Positions 1-7,524 of a stretch of DNA of 11,435 bases are shown here, one piece after another. The position numbers and the translations under genes were made by a program. A model generated the notes under the pieces. The model searched no databases, was not told the DNA's origin, and saw only the letters and a program-made list of their open reading frames with translations. How positions within the stretch are numbered: position 1 is the first letter of the stretch; every line of letters begins with the position of its first letter. The DNA comes from Bacteroidota bacterium. GTDB taxonomy: Bacteria > Bacteroidota > Bacteroidia > Flavobacteriales_D > Crocinitomicaceae. The stretch spans positions 1-11,435 of the forward strand of contig JAHKAT010000294.1 of the NCBI GenBank assembly GCA_018825925.1, written 5' to 3'.

Positions 1-11
1 ATTCAGAACTC

Positions 12-548
12 TTATGGCTTGTTAATTAAAGCAAGAATTTCATCTATGGCCTTATTATATCCTTTCCCAAATTCTAATTTCCAATTGATTGGTTTTTTCA
101 TCCATGATGCAACATGGTCTCTTGGGTCACGCACTAAATGAACAAATTTCACATTTGGAAGTTCGGCTCTTAGTTGGTCGATAAATTCAAAAGAATGAAT
201 GCCCTTTGAGCAATAATGTGTTTTACCTTCTTGTAGAGATTTTTGAGTATATAAAAAATCAAAAGATGAAATAATGGAATTTGGAAAACTCTGTTGTGAT
301 TCGAAATTAAGACTTAGTTTCCAATTATGATAAGGGTGGTTTGCCAAGCCTAACATGTCTGAAATCAACTCACTAGAATTGTTAGAATTGCGCAGGTCTC
401 CATAATATTTACGGATGTTATAAAATGTAGCCAACAAGTGTGGTGCAACTGGAGCAGAAATTTCTTTATGGTTACCGAGCATTGTTCTCAATAAATTACT
501 GCCTGACCTTTCTGATACCAAAAGGATAATTGGTAAATGATTATTCAT
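12..548 (-). CDS. PAPS-dependent sulfotransferase, short (C-terminal part missing or frameshifted)
   Basis: Likely transfers sulfate from PAPS to a sugar or other acceptor, releasing PAP. The N-terminus has a 5'-phosphosulfate-binding loop, SERSGSNLL (residues 12-20), and residues 136-148 carry the 3'-phosphate-binding motif VHLVRDPRD followed by a serine, the two cofactor signatures of the sulfotransferase fold. At 178 residues the protein is much shorter than usual for the family (roughly 250-300). It stops about 35 residues after the second motif, so the expected C-terminal helices and acceptor region are absent. The stop lies 11 bases from the window edge; the other two frames are also closed just before it, so any frameshift cannot be judged here. 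It lies 40 bp downstream of wzt and is probably co-transcribed. The upstream genes for PAPS synthesis and PAP removal fit this role. The fold is fairly secure; activity and substrate are not. Confidence 0.75.
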   Translation of the reverse strand: MNNHLPIILLVSERSGSNLLRTMLGNHKEISAPVAPHLLATFYNIRKYYGDLRNSNNSSELISDMLGLANHPYHNWKLSLNFESQQSFPNSIISSFDFLYTQKSLQEGKTHYCSKGIHSFEFIDQLRAELPNVKFVHLVRDPRDHVASWMKKPINWKLEFGKGYNKAIDEILALINKP

Positions 549-588
549 TATTTTTTTCGATTAATTTGAATGATGATTTTATTTTTAG

Positions 589-1839
589 TTAACTCCATGT
601 ACCAGCAGTGACATAGTCACCCCAACTTACATAATTAGAGGCAATCGTTAATTCGAATAGATTATCATGTCTATAAAGCCTTTGGTTCGTCCCTTTTTCG
701 ATAATAATAAAGCTAAGTGAATAATTACCAGCATTTAAATAAAGAGGATCTGTTATTAGATTCAAGTTCAATATATTGTTTTTTGCTGTGAAGGAGCTTA
801 ATGCAAGTTCAGAAGAAATGTCTAAAATTAATCGCATTTCACTATTGATAAAAAAGACTTTAACACAAACTTCCTTGGTTTCAATTAATGAATCTAAAGA
901 AACGTTGATTTCGATTTTCTCACTATGATTAATGATCGCGCCCTTTTCTATTTGTTGAGATAAATGATTTTTTAAAATGAAATGATTTAATTTGAAATTT
1001 TCTCCACCAATAATTCTTTCATTTTCATTACCGAAGGCCGAATAGTAAGCAGATATTACAGAACCTATGTCATTATCCATGTGCTCAATTTGCCCTTTTT
1101 TGAGAAGTAGGCCATGTGTACAAACACGAGCAACTTGTGTCATTGAATGACTTACAAAAATAACAGCAGAGTTTTGAAGTAATTCGCCAATTCTATTCAG
1201 ACATTTTATTCTAAATCCTAAGTCTCCAACTGCGAGTACTTCATCTATAATTAGTACATCTGGTTCCATTTGTGCTGCTACTGCAAACCCGAGACGAACC
1301 TTCATTCCAGAACTATAACTTTGCACAGGTGAATCAATAAATTCATTTAACTCAGAAAAGTCAATAATTTCATTGATTTTTTGGTTAACCTCTTCCTTGG
1401 TAAACCCCAACACGGCTGCATTGTTGTATATATTTTCGCGGCCAGTCAATATTGGATTAAAACCTGCCCCTAACTCAATCAAAGCAGCAACACGTCCTTT
1501 TATTCTTATAGATCCTTGGTCAGGTTTTAAAAGCCCATTTAGCATTTTCAGTAATGTGCTTTTTCCGGCGCCGTTATGTCCAATCAATGCTAAACACTCT
1601 CCTCTTCTTACTGTAAATGAAACATCTTTTAATGCCCAAAATTCAGAATTTCTTAGACGTTGAATTTTAGGTTTACCTACAATTTCCCTAAAGATATCTT
1701 GTATACCAAACTTTAAACTTGATTTTAAATTTCGGGCAAACTTTTTACTTACATTTTCCGCCTCAATTAAAACTTCTTTGTCGTTCATTTTTGAATTGGA
1801 AAAGTCGTGAGTTTGCGTATTTGATATTTTGGTATGCAT
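589..1839 (-). CDS. wzt: Polysaccharide ABC transporter ATP-binding protein, Wzt-like with C-terminal domain
   Basis: ATPase that would power export of a finished polysaccharide through the Wzm-type channel encoded just upstream. Visible motifs: Walker A GHNGAGKST (87-95), ABC signature YSSGMK (175-180), Walker B VLIIDEVLAVGD (195-206) and switch histidine H231. The ELGAGFNPILTGREN stretch (122-136) is typical of the polysaccharide/teichoic-acid exporter subfamily. Residues from about 275 to 416 form an extra beta-rich C-terminal domain of the kind that in O-antigen Wzt recognises the chain terminus; its divergence hides the ligand. The start used lies 6 bp after the wzm stop and has a GGAG about 11 bases upstream. 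A second Met at residue 18 (1786-1788), just before the conserved start of the ABC domain, is an alternative. The family is clear; the exported substrate is inferred from context. Confidence 0.9.
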   Translation of the reverse strand: MHTKISNTQTHDFSNSKMNDKEVLIEAENVSKKFARNLKSSLKFGIQDIFREIVGKPKIQRLRNSEFWALKDVSFTVRRGECLALIGHNGAGKSTLLKMLNGLLKPDQGSIRIKGRVAALIELGAGFNPILTGRENIYNNAAVLGFTKEEVNQKINEIIDFSELNEFIDSPVQSYSSGMKVRLGFAVAAQMEPDVLIIDEVLAVGDLGFRIKCLNRIGELLQNSAVIFVSHSMTQVARVCTHGLLLKKGQIEHMDNDIGSVISAYYSAFGNENERIIGGENFKLNHFILKNHLSQQIEKGAIINHSEKIEINVSLDSLIETKEVCVKVFFINSEMRLILDISSELALSSFTAKNNILNLNLITDPLYLNAGNYSLSFIIIEKGTNQRLYRHDNLFELTIASNYVSWGDYVTAGTWS

Positions 1840-1845
1840 GAATTT

Positions 1846-2709
1846 CTAAACTCCAATTCGCTCTAGTACAGAGCTTAATGTTAATTTTAATAGGATTATT
1901 CCGATGAAAAATAGAATTAAACCGATTATCGAAAACAATATTAACTCAGCTGAAAGATTAAAGTTGTAATGACCTAAGGAGCTTCTAATTATTTCTATGA
2001 AAGAACTAGCAGGATTTAGTTTTTGCATCATACCTACCCAACCAGAATCTTTCATAGGATATATTACAGGTGATAAGTATAAGGATATTTGCAAAACAAA
2101 GGAGATTCCCTTGGATACGTCAGAATAAAGCATACCAACAGGAACTAGAAGCATTCCTATCGATAGTCCAAGAAAGATTAATCCTAAAATTCCTAAAAAG
2201 GCTAAAATCCAATCAAAGGAGGGAGTAATACCGAACAATAATAGAGCTGGAACGAGTACTATTAGTTTTAAAAATGCAGAAAAAAGTACATCAAAATAAG
2301 CCGCAATTATTAGAGATTCTCTAGGGAAATTCAATTTTGTTAACATGCCTTTTGCTCCCTGAAAACGCTGAAGAGGTTTGTTCACCGATTCAGAAAACAA
2401 TGCCCACAGAATTGATCCAGTCAAAACAAAGGCCGGATAATCCATAGGAACATTCTGAATGGTTACCACCTTTTGTCCATTCAAAAAAATCCAAATTGAT
2501 GCGGTTATTATAGCCGGAATGAAGTGCCATAGAAATCCTAATAAACTTTGTCTAACAGATGCTTGTAGATCCCTTTTAAAAAGTTGATATCCCAAATAAT
2601 ATCCATCACGGAAACCGTTGGCGATTTCAGAAACTAAAATCTTCGGTTTTCTGATGCCCGATTCAGATGTATATTCTTTTACGATATCTTTTGCTTCTAA
2701 TTTGTGCAT
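1846..2709 (-). CDS. wzm: Polysaccharide ABC transporter permease, Wzm-like (ABC-2 type)
   Basis: Inner-membrane channel subunit that pairs with the downstream ATPase to move a lipid-linked polysaccharide to the periplasm. The 287-residue length matches the family. The cytoplasmic amphipathic segment before the first membrane helix carries the family pattern FKRDLQASVRQSLLGFLW (44-61), and NPASSFIEIIR (232-242) precedes the last helix. Hydrophobic stretches near 57-77, 93-110, 139-160, 167-193, 203-218 and 255-275 give about six membrane segments. The start lies 28 bp after cysQ, and the stop lies 6 bp before the wzt start, so the exporter pair is probably translated from one message. Wzm/KpsM-type assignment is solid. 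Whether the cargo is O-antigen or a capsule-like polymer cannot be told from the sequence. Confidence 0.9.
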   Translation of the reverse strand: MHKLEAKDIVKEYTSESGIRKPKILVSEIANGFRDGYYLGYQLFKRDLQASVRQSLLGFLWHFIPAIITASIWIFLNGQKVVTIQNVPMDYPAFVLTGSILWALFSESVNKPLQRFQGAKGMLTKLNFPRESLIIAAYFDVLFSAFLKLIVLVPALLLFGITPSFDWILAFLGILGLIFLGLSIGMLLVPVGMLYSDVSKGISFVLQISLYLSPVIYPMKDSGWVGMMQKLNPASSFIEIIRSSLGHYNFNLSAELILFSIIGLILFFIGIILLKLTLSSVLERIGV

Positions 2710-2737
2710 TCTGCTTTAAGGCCAGTTAATAGTTGCA

Positions 2738-3532
2738 TTAATCATTCCTCCCCACCAAAAACCAAGGATTCAATAGATTCTCCTTGTTATACAGCAAAGC
2801 TTTTTTTGTTTCCCAGTTGATGACGGTGCAATTGGCGTAGAGGCAGATGGCTTGTCCGGCGGCTGTGTCCCATTCCATGGTAGGGGCAAAGCGGGGGTAA
2901 CAATCGGCGCTTCCTTCGGCCACCATGCACAATTTTAGGGAGCTGCCTTTGCTGAGCATTTCCACCTTGTCGTATTTTGCTTTTTGCTCTTCGATAAAAA
3001 CTTCTGTTTCGGGCGACAAATGCGAGCGACTGGCTACCACCACAAACGAATCGCGGTTGGAGGGTAGTGGAAGGGCTTGTGCTTTGGATAAAATGGTCGC
3101 GATGCTGCGATCTGCGTCCAGCGTAATTTTGAAAGCGCCAATTTCTTTGTTGCTGAAATACAATTCTTTGGTAACAGGGGTAAATACCACGCCCAAAATT
3201 GGAATTTCGTTTTCAATTAAGGCAATGTTTACCGTGAATTCGCCATTACGCTTGATGAATTCTTTCGTACCGTCTAAAGGATCTATGATCCACAATTTCG
3301 TCCAATTCTTTCGTTCCGCATAAGGCGTTTTTCCACCTTCCTCTGTCATCAACGGAATGCCAGTAGGGATTAAAATCTTTTCTATAATATCGTTTGCAGC
3401 TAAATCGGCAGCCGTTAGGGGAGACTCATCCTCTTTGTTTTGGATTTGAAAATCATCTTGTCCGTAAATTTCGAGTATGGCGTCGCCGGCTTTTAAACTT
3501 GCTTCGATGGCTAAATGTAAAAGTTCTGTCAT
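2738..3532 (-). CDS. cysQ: 3'(2'),5'-bisphosphate nucleotidase CysQ
   Basis: Hydrolyses PAP, the product of every PAPS-dependent sulfotransferase, to AMP and phosphate, and so relieves product inhibition. It belongs to the inositol-monophosphatase superfamily. Metal-ligand motifs are EEGG (64-67), DPLDGT (84-89) and the distal WDTAAG (221-226). TKEFIKRNGEFTVNIAL (89-105) is the CysQ-specific continuation of the second motif. The 264-residue length is normal. It starts only 3 bp after the cysN stop, showing tight coupling to the sulfate-activation genes, and is followed 28 bp later by wzm, so it bridges the sulfate and export blocks. An inositol phosphatase is an alternative within the superfamily, but the motif details and the neighbours favour CysQ. 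Confidence 0.93.
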   Translation of the reverse strand: MTELLHLAIEASLKAGDAILEIYGQDDFQIQNKEDESPLTAADLAANDIIEKILIPTGIPLMTEEGGKTPYAERKNWTKLWIIDPLDGTKEFIKRNGEFTVNIALIENEIPILGVVFTPVTKELYFSNKEIGAFKITLDADRSIATILSKAQALPLPSNRDSFVVVASRSHLSPETEVFIEEQKAKYDKVEMLSKGSSLKLCMVAEGSADCYPRFAPTMEWDTAAGQAICLYANCTVINWETKKALLYNKENLLNPWFLVGRND

Positions 3533-3535
3533 GGT

Positions 3536-4807
3536 TTATAGTATCATACCGGCGGCAACCGTATTGTTGGTGCTTTCGTCGATTAGTATCAAACTCCCAG
3601 TATAGCGATTGTCGCGGTATTCGTCAATCATCAAGGGTTTTGTGGTGCGTATGGTAACCCGACAAATATCATTCATGAGAATACTTTTGTCGTCGTTATT
3701 ACGTTCCAATTTGTTGATATCCATTTTGTAAACGACTTCTTTGATCAAGGCCTTTTGTTCGTTGCTTGTATGTCGAATCGTATATTTAGCATTGGGTTGA
3801 GCAGGTTTGTTGTCCATCCAGCACAAGTAGGCATCAAATTCTTGGGAGCACATCGGTTGATTGGCCGTTCTTACCAACATATCCCCTCTACTTACATCGA
3901 TATCATCTTCCAAAGTTATGGCCACCGACATAGGAGCGAAGGCCTCCTCCACACTCGTTTCGTTGCAATCTATGGATTTAATTTTTGATGAAAATCCGGA
4001 AGGCAGCACGGTCACTTCGTCTCCTTTTCTGAAAATCCCGCTCTCGATTCTTCCTGCATAACCTCTGTAATCCAAATGTTCGGCAGATTGAGGTCTCAAA
4101 ACTGTTTGAACAGGAAAACGAGCATCTGTTTTATTAATATCGCTGCTGATATGTAACGTTTCTAATTGATGCAGTAGGGGAGCACCTTGGAACCATTCCA
4201 TTTCCGTTGAACGGTGGACCACATTGTCGCCATTTAATGCAGAAATAGGAATGAATTGCACATCTTTAATGGTCATTTTGGACATCACATCACCAAACTG
4301 CTCAACTATTTCATTAAATCGTGTTTCGGAGTATTGTACTAAATCCATTTTGTTCACGCACACCAATACGTGCTGAATTTGAAGCAACGATGCTAAAAAT
4401 GAGTGTCGCTTGGTTTGTTCAACCACCCCATGACGAGCATCAATTAAAATGATTGCGGCGTTGGCCGTAGATGCACCTGTAACCATATTGCGAGTATATT
4501 GCATATGTCCAGGGGTATCGGCTATTATGAATTTTCTTTTTGGGGTTGTGAAGTACCGGTAAGCGACATCAATGGTGATACCTTGCTCGCGTTCATCTCT
4601 CAAACCATCCGTAAAAAGCGCCAAATCAACACCTTCGTGACCTTTCTTTTGAGAGGTTGATTCTATGGAGGCCAATTGGTCTTCAAAAATTGATTTACTA
4701 TCGTACAATAAGCGACCAATTAAGGTGCTTTTTCCGTCGTCGACGCTACCTGCGGTTGTGAAGCGGAGAAGTTGATTGTTGTTTATGTTTGTTTCGATGT
4801 TTGACAT
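3536..4807 (-). CDS. cysN: Sulfate adenylyltransferase subunit 1, GTPase CysN
   Basis: GTPase subunit of ATP sulfurylase; GTP hydrolysis drives APS formation from ATP and sulfate by CysD. G-protein motifs: G1 AGSVDDGKST (19-28), the switch region EREQGITIDV (72-81), G3 DTPGH (97-101) and G4 NKMD (152-155), followed by EF-Tu-like beta-barrel domains. At 423 residues it lacks any fused C-terminal APS kinase, consistent with the separate cysC upstream. The leader just before the ATG is A-rich without a Shine-Dalgarno site. In many genomes cysN directly follows cysD; here 632 bp containing heptamer arrays and a four-helix-bundle gene separate them, which may disturb coupling of the two subunits. 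The downstream gap to cysQ is only 3 bp. Confidence 0.95.
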   Translation of the reverse strand: MSNIETNINNNQLLRFTTAGSVDDGKSTLIGRLLYDSKSIFEDQLASIESTSQKKGHEGVDLALFTDGLRDEREQGITIDVAYRYFTTPKRKFIIADTPGHMQYTRNMVTGASTANAAIILIDARHGVVEQTKRHSFLASLLQIQHVLVCVNKMDLVQYSETRFNEIVEQFGDVMSKMTIKDVQFIPISALNGDNVVHRSTEMEWFQGAPLLHQLETLHISSDINKTDARFPVQTVLRPQSAEHLDYRGYAGRIESGIFRKGDEVTVLPSGFSSKIKSIDCNETSVEEAFAPMSVAITLEDDIDVSRGDMLVRTANQPMCSQEFDAYLCWMDNKPAQPNAKYTIRHTSNEQKALIKEVVYKMDINKLERNNDDKSILMNDICRVTIRTTKPLMIDEYRDNRYTGSLILIDESTNNTVAAGMIL

Positions 4808-4813
4808 TTTTTT

Positions 4814-4918
4814 AGTTTTTAGTTGCTAGTTTTTAGTTGCTAGTTGCTAGTTTATAGTTGCAAGTTCTTAGTTTCTAGTTTCTAGTTTCTGGTTGCTAGT
4901 TCTTAGTTTCTAGTTCGT
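4814..4918 (+). repeat. Heptamer array of about 15 units, AGTTnnT type, on the 3' side of the first four-helix-bundle gene
   Basis: Fifteen consecutive 7-bp words read without phase loss, dominated by AGTTGCT, AGTTTCT, AGTTCTT and AGTTTTT; only positions 5-7 vary freely, apart from one GGTTGCT. The array fills nearly the whole spacer between the cysN start and the stop of the four-helix-bundle gene. Its words are the reverse complement of those in the array at 5325-5437: the 18-mer at 4835-4852 pairs perfectly with 5361-5378. Because it lies directly upstream of cysN, it forms most of that gene's leader. Confidence 0.9.
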
Positions 4919-4934
4919 TTTTGTTCTATTTCAT

Positions 4935-5285
4935 TTATTCGATAGACTTTATTAGTCCTGAGATCATTTTTGAAATTTCTTCTATTTGAATTATTAAGGG
5001 TTCACAATCTGAGGACTTTATGAATTCAAGGTTTTTGGATATTAGTAATTGAGTTTGTAATTCTGAGTTACTTCCTAATGAAATTCGCAGAAATTGAGCG
5101 AATTCTTTTTTGTGTCTTCTCGAGGCACCCTCTGCTATATTGGAAGGAATTGAAACAGCGCATCTTCTCATTTGATTGATTAGACCGAATTTCTCATCCG
5201 ATGGAAAATCTTTCGTAACAAGGTAGATTGCGGTTACTAAATCCATGCTTTTTCTCCAAACGGTAAGTTCTGTGAAATTAAACAT
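4935..5285 (-). CDS. Four-helix bundle protein (TIGR02436 / 23S rRNA intervening-sequence protein family), copy 1
   Basis: A 116-residue member of the small four-helix-bundle family first known from 23S rRNA intervening sequences and related in fold to the Avd accessory protein of diversity-generating retroelements. The biochemical role is unknown. Family hallmarks are an aromatic/basic N-terminus (LTVWRKSMDL, 7-16), FPSDEKFGL (27-35), QMRRCAVSIPSNIAEG (38-53) and GSNSELQTQL (71-80). It aligns residue for residue through residue 72 with the second copy at 8707-9066, with the key motifs at identical positions. It interrupts the cysD-cysN pair and is flanked by inverted heptamer arrays. No 23S rRNA and no reverse transcriptase occur in the window, so neither a ribosomal nor a retroelement role is supported here. 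It could be a resident of a repeat-based insertion unit. Confidence 0.88.
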   Translation of the reverse strand: MFNFTELTVWRKSMDLVTAIYLVTKDFPSDEKFGLINQMRRCAVSIPSNIAEGASRRHKKEFAQFLRISLGSNSELQTQLLISKNLEFIKSSDCEPLIIQIEEISKMISGLIKSIE

Positions 5286-5324
5286 CCAATAAATTAAAGC
5301 AAAATTCCCATCTAAGAAATAACT

Positions 5325-5437
5325 AACTCACAACTCACTAACTCACAACTCACAACTCACAACTAGCAACTAGCAACTCACAACTCACAACCCACAACCC
5401 ACAACCCACAACCCACAACTAGCAACTCAAAACTAAT
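5325..5437 (+). repeat. Heptamer array of about 16 units, AACTCAC/AACTAGC/AACCCAC type, on the 5' side of the first four-helix-bundle gene
   Basis: About sixteen 7-bp words with one single-base phase break (t at 5339). Word types are grouped: AACTCAC near the gene, then two AACTAGC, two AACTCAC, four identical AACCCAC units (5389-5416), then AACTAGC and degenerate words. The run of four identical variant units suggests local expansion by slippage. The array ends 2 bp before the cysD stop. It is inverted relative to 4814-4918. Confidence 0.9.
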
Positions 5438-5439
5438 CA

Positions 5440-6345
5440 TCAAAAATATCCTTCTCTCTTTCTATCCTCCATGGCGCTTTCAGAGCGTTTGTCATCAGCT
5501 CGATTGCCTCTTTCTGTTTGGCGCATGGTGCTTACTTCGTCGCAAATTTTCTCGAGTGTATCTGCGTCGGATTCAATTCCACCTGTGATTGTAATGTCAC
5601 CTAAAGTTCTGAAACGAATTTTCTTGGTGGTTGGAACTTCTGATGCATCCAACTGAATGTGCTCAGAAACTGGAATCCATGAGTTGTCTCTCCAAATTAC
5701 TTCGCGTTCGTGAGCGAAATAGAGTGAAGGGATGGCAATGTTTTCTCTGTGAATATAATTCCAGACATCCATCTCTGTCCAGTTCGAAATAGGGAATACA
5801 CGGAAATGCTCCCCGTGGTTGTATTTTCCGTTGAACAAGTTCCACAACTCAGGTCTTTGATTTTTAGGATCCCATTGTCCGAAATCGTCACGGTGCGAGA
5901 AGAATCTTTCTTTGGCACGAGCTTTTTCCTCATCACGTCTACCACCTCCAATCGCGCAATCGATTTTATTGTTTTCGATGGCTGACAAAAGCGTACCGAT
6001 TTGCAGTACATTTCTAGAAGCTCGTTTTCCTTTTTCCTCTTGTGCCTTACCTTCATCGATAGAATCTTGCACCGAACCGACCAATAATTTAACGCCTAAT
6101 TCAGCCACTAGATCATCTCTGAATTTCATTGTTTCAGGGAAATTGTGTCCTGTGTCTACATGCAAAAGCGCGAAAGGAATTTTAGACGGGTAGAATGCTT
6201 TTCTTGCCAAATGTGTTACTAAAATGGAATCCTTTCCGCCCGAGAAAAGAATGACAGGATTTTTAAATTGTGCAGCTACTTCACGCAGAATGAATATCGC
6301 TTCGGCCTCTAATTCATCGAGGTAATTAAGATAATATCTACTCAT
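5440..6345 (-). CDS. cysD: Sulfate adenylyltransferase subunit 2 CysD
   Basis: Catalytic subunit of ATP sulfurylase, making adenosine 5'-phosphosulfate (APS) from ATP and sulfate with CysN. The N-type ATP pyrophosphatase loop SGGKDS is at residues 35-40. HVDTGHNFPET (62-72), the GGGRRDEEKARAKER block and the C-terminal signature MEDRKREGYF are all characteristic. The 301-residue length is typical. Its ATG overlaps the cysC stop by four bases (6342-6345), indicating translational coupling. The cognate cysN is displaced 632 bp downstream by the heptamer/four-helix-bundle unit. With CysC immediately upstream and no reductase genes nearby, the complex here probably feeds PAPS-dependent sulfation rather than cysteine synthesis, though a dual role cannot be excluded. 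Confidence 0.96.
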   Translation of the reverse strand: MSRYYLNYLDELEAEAIFILREVAAQFKNPVILFSGGKDSILVTHLARKAFYPSKIPFALLHVDTGHNFPETMKFRDDLVAELGVKLLVGSVQDSIDEGKAQEEKGKRASRNVLQIGTLLSAIENNKIDCAIGGGRRDEEKARAKERFFSHRDDFGQWDPKNQRPELWNLFNGKYNHGEHFRVFPISNWTEMDVWNYIHRENIAIPSLYFAHEREVIWRDNSWIPVSEHIQLDASEVPTTKKIRFRTLGDITITGGIESDADTLEKICDEVSTMRQTERGNRADDKRSESAMEDRKREGYF

Positions 6346-6941
6346 TTGCTTAGGATTATTTTTGTTTGAATATTTTTTACAATTTCAGCGGATGCCTCTT
6401 CAGGAGAAAACTTAGCTGTTTGTATATGAATAAAATTTTGGGTCGGTGCTTCGTAAGGAGCATTTACACCCGTAAAGTTTGATATTTCTCCTTTTCGCGC
6501 TTTGGCGTAAAGTCCTTTGGTATCTCGTTTTTCACATTCTTCAATGGAAGTATCTACAAAGACCTCAACGAATTTGTCAGTACCTACTATTTCAGCAATC
6601 TTTTTTCGATCCGCTATCATTGGTGAAACAAAGGCCGCTATCACAATTAAACCTGCGTCTATCATCAGCTTTGCCACTTCAGCAATTCGTCGTAGATTTT
6701 CTTGTCTGTCTTCAGGAGAAAACCCAAGGTTTTGATTCAACCCTAGTCGTATATTGTCGCCGTCAAGTAAATAGGTATGCAATCCCAGTTCGTGCAGCTT
6801 TATTTCCAACACATTCGAAATTGTTGATTTTCCAGATCCAGAAAGTCCAGTTAGCCAGATTAAGAGTGGTCGATGCCCCTTTAATTGACTTCTATTTTCA
6901 CTGTTAATGCTAAGCTTTTGCTCGAAAATGTTTTCTTGCAT
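6342..6941 (-). CDS. cysC: Adenylyl-sulfate (APS) kinase CysC
   Basis: Phosphorylates the 3'-hydroxyl of APS to give PAPS, the universal sulfate donor. P-loop GLSGSGKST (32-40), DGDNIR (60-65), NLGFSPEDRQENLRR (71-85), the FVSP site around S106 and the substrate-lid sequence KGLYAKARKGEISNFTGV (142-159) are all present. The length of 199 residues matches a stand-alone kinase. The first 22 residues are a variable extension. It starts one base after the DUF2061 gene stops and overlaps the cysD start by 4 bp. A dedicated APS kinase next to CysQ and a sulfotransferase points to sulfation of an acceptor as the purpose of this block. Confidence 0.96.
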   Translation of the reverse strand: MQENIFEQKLSINSENRSQLKGHRPLLIWLTGLSGSGKSTISNVLEIKLHELGLHTYLLDGDNIRLGLNQNLGFSPEDRQENLRRIAEVAKLMIDAGLIVIAAFVSPMIADRKKIAEIVGTDKFVEVFVDTSIEECEKRDTKGLYAKARKGEISNFTGVNAPYEAPTQNFIHIQTAKFSPEEASAEIVKNIQTKIILSK

Positions 6942-6942
6942 A

Positions 6943-7380
6943 TTATTTCTTTACTTCATTTTCTCCCTCGACTTCAGGAAGTAATCCGAAATTACTTTTG
7001 TACCAAACACGTTCGTGCAAATAGTACAATATCATTTTGGAAACTACCTCTAAAGCACCTAAGGACATTCCTATTTCAGCACTTTTTGTAATGAACCATC
7101 CGATGATCATGGTATCGACCGATCCAATAAAACGCCAGGTGAAGGTTTTTAATATATGACGAACGCGTGATGATTTTTCTTTAAAAACATCCAAATGATA
7201 CCAAGCTCTTTCGTGCAAATAATAAAGCAACATTTTAGTAAACAATTCTATTCCACCAATTTTCAAGCCCATGCTTATATTGCCGGTAAGAATGTAGCTC
7301 AAGAGAATAGTATCTAAGGTCCCAATTGTTCGCCAGGTTATTGATTTTAAAATGTGCCTTTTACGAGCGAAGTGTTTCAT
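6943..7380 (-). CDS. Membrane protein with two tandem DUF2061 domains
   Basis: A small membrane protein of 145 residues built from an internal duplication. Repeat 1 (about residues 12-62) and repeat 2 (about 78-128) share TWRxIGxxDT at their start, a hydrophobic middle and a KMxLYYLHERxWY end. Each half probably contributes two short membrane-crossing or re-entrant segments, with the positively charged ends in the cytoplasm. Function is not established for DUF2061. It stands one base upstream of cysC in an otherwise strictly enzymatic sulfate-activation operon, so a part in sulfate uptake or in placing the sulfate-activation enzymes at the membrane is a reasonable guess, no more. The C-terminus is a short acidic tail. 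The 144-bp spacer upstream contains heptamer words and a 51-bp core repeat. Confidence 0.85.
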   Translation of the reverse strand: MKHFARKRHILKSITWRTIGTLDTILLSYILTGNISMGLKIGGIELFTKMLLYYLHERAWYHLDVFKEKSSRVRHILKTFTWRFIGSVDTMIIGWFITKSAEIGMSLGALEVVSKMILYYLHERVWYKSNFGLLPEVEGENEVKK

Positions 7381-7391
7381 TTTTTTCTTGT

Positions 7392-7519
7392 GACTGTTGG
7401 CTGTTGGCTGTTGACTGTTGACTGCCTGTCCGGCTGGCCGTCCAGGTTTGGACGGATGGACGGATTGACTTTTGACTTTTGACTGCCTGTTTGTCCACTG
7501 ACGGATTGGCTTTTGGTTG
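7392..7519 (+). repeat. Heptamer array with hairpin core between the DUF2061 gene and fcl
   Basis: Words GACTGTT, GGCTGTT (twice) and GACTGTT lead into a 51-bp core at 7420-7470. Two GACTTTT words follow, then a degenerate shorter core at 7481-7510 that keeps GACTGCCTGT at its start and GACGGATTGG at its end but has lost the middle. Further GGCTTTT-like words run towards the fcl stop. The array forms nearly all of the leader of the DUF2061 gene. Confidence 0.85.
7420..7470 (+). repeat. 51-bp core repeat with hairpin, copy A
   Basis: Identical over 51 bp to 8642-8692 and one base different from 10360-10410. It contains CCGTCCA and TGGACGG separated by GGTT, a 7-bp stem, with a second GGACGG directly after. 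No T-run follows on either strand, so it does not look like an intrinsic terminator. Confidence 0.9.
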
Positions 7520-7524
7520 GGTAT

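Larger units (their letters stand above)
4811..5439 (-). mobile_element. Candidate insertion unit: four-helix-bundle gene between inverted heptamer arrays (copy 1)
   Basis: A 116-codon gene is bracketed by two heptamer arrays in inverted orientation, and the whole unit sits between cysD and cysN. The other junctions of this sulfate block are a 1-bp gap, a 4-bp overlap and a 3-bp gap, so the 632-bp interval stands out as an insertion. No transposase is present and no target duplication is apparent. The mobile interpretation is inference; the structure itself is directly visible. The interval 8581-9122 has the same layout. Confidence 0.35.

Noticed and set aside
1373..1663. Plus-strand open frames opposite wzt and other genes
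   Set aside because: They lie fully inside strongly supported minus-strand genes and show no family motifs, so they are shadow frames.
5286..5324. Bacteroidetes-type promoter (TTTG and TAnnTTTG boxes) before the first four-helix-bundle gene
   Set aside because: The region is A/T-rich, but no pair of boxes at correct spacing could be found.
4814..5437. Possible CRISPR array
   Set aside because: The repeat unit is 7 bp, in direct tandem with no spacers, and no cas genes are present.
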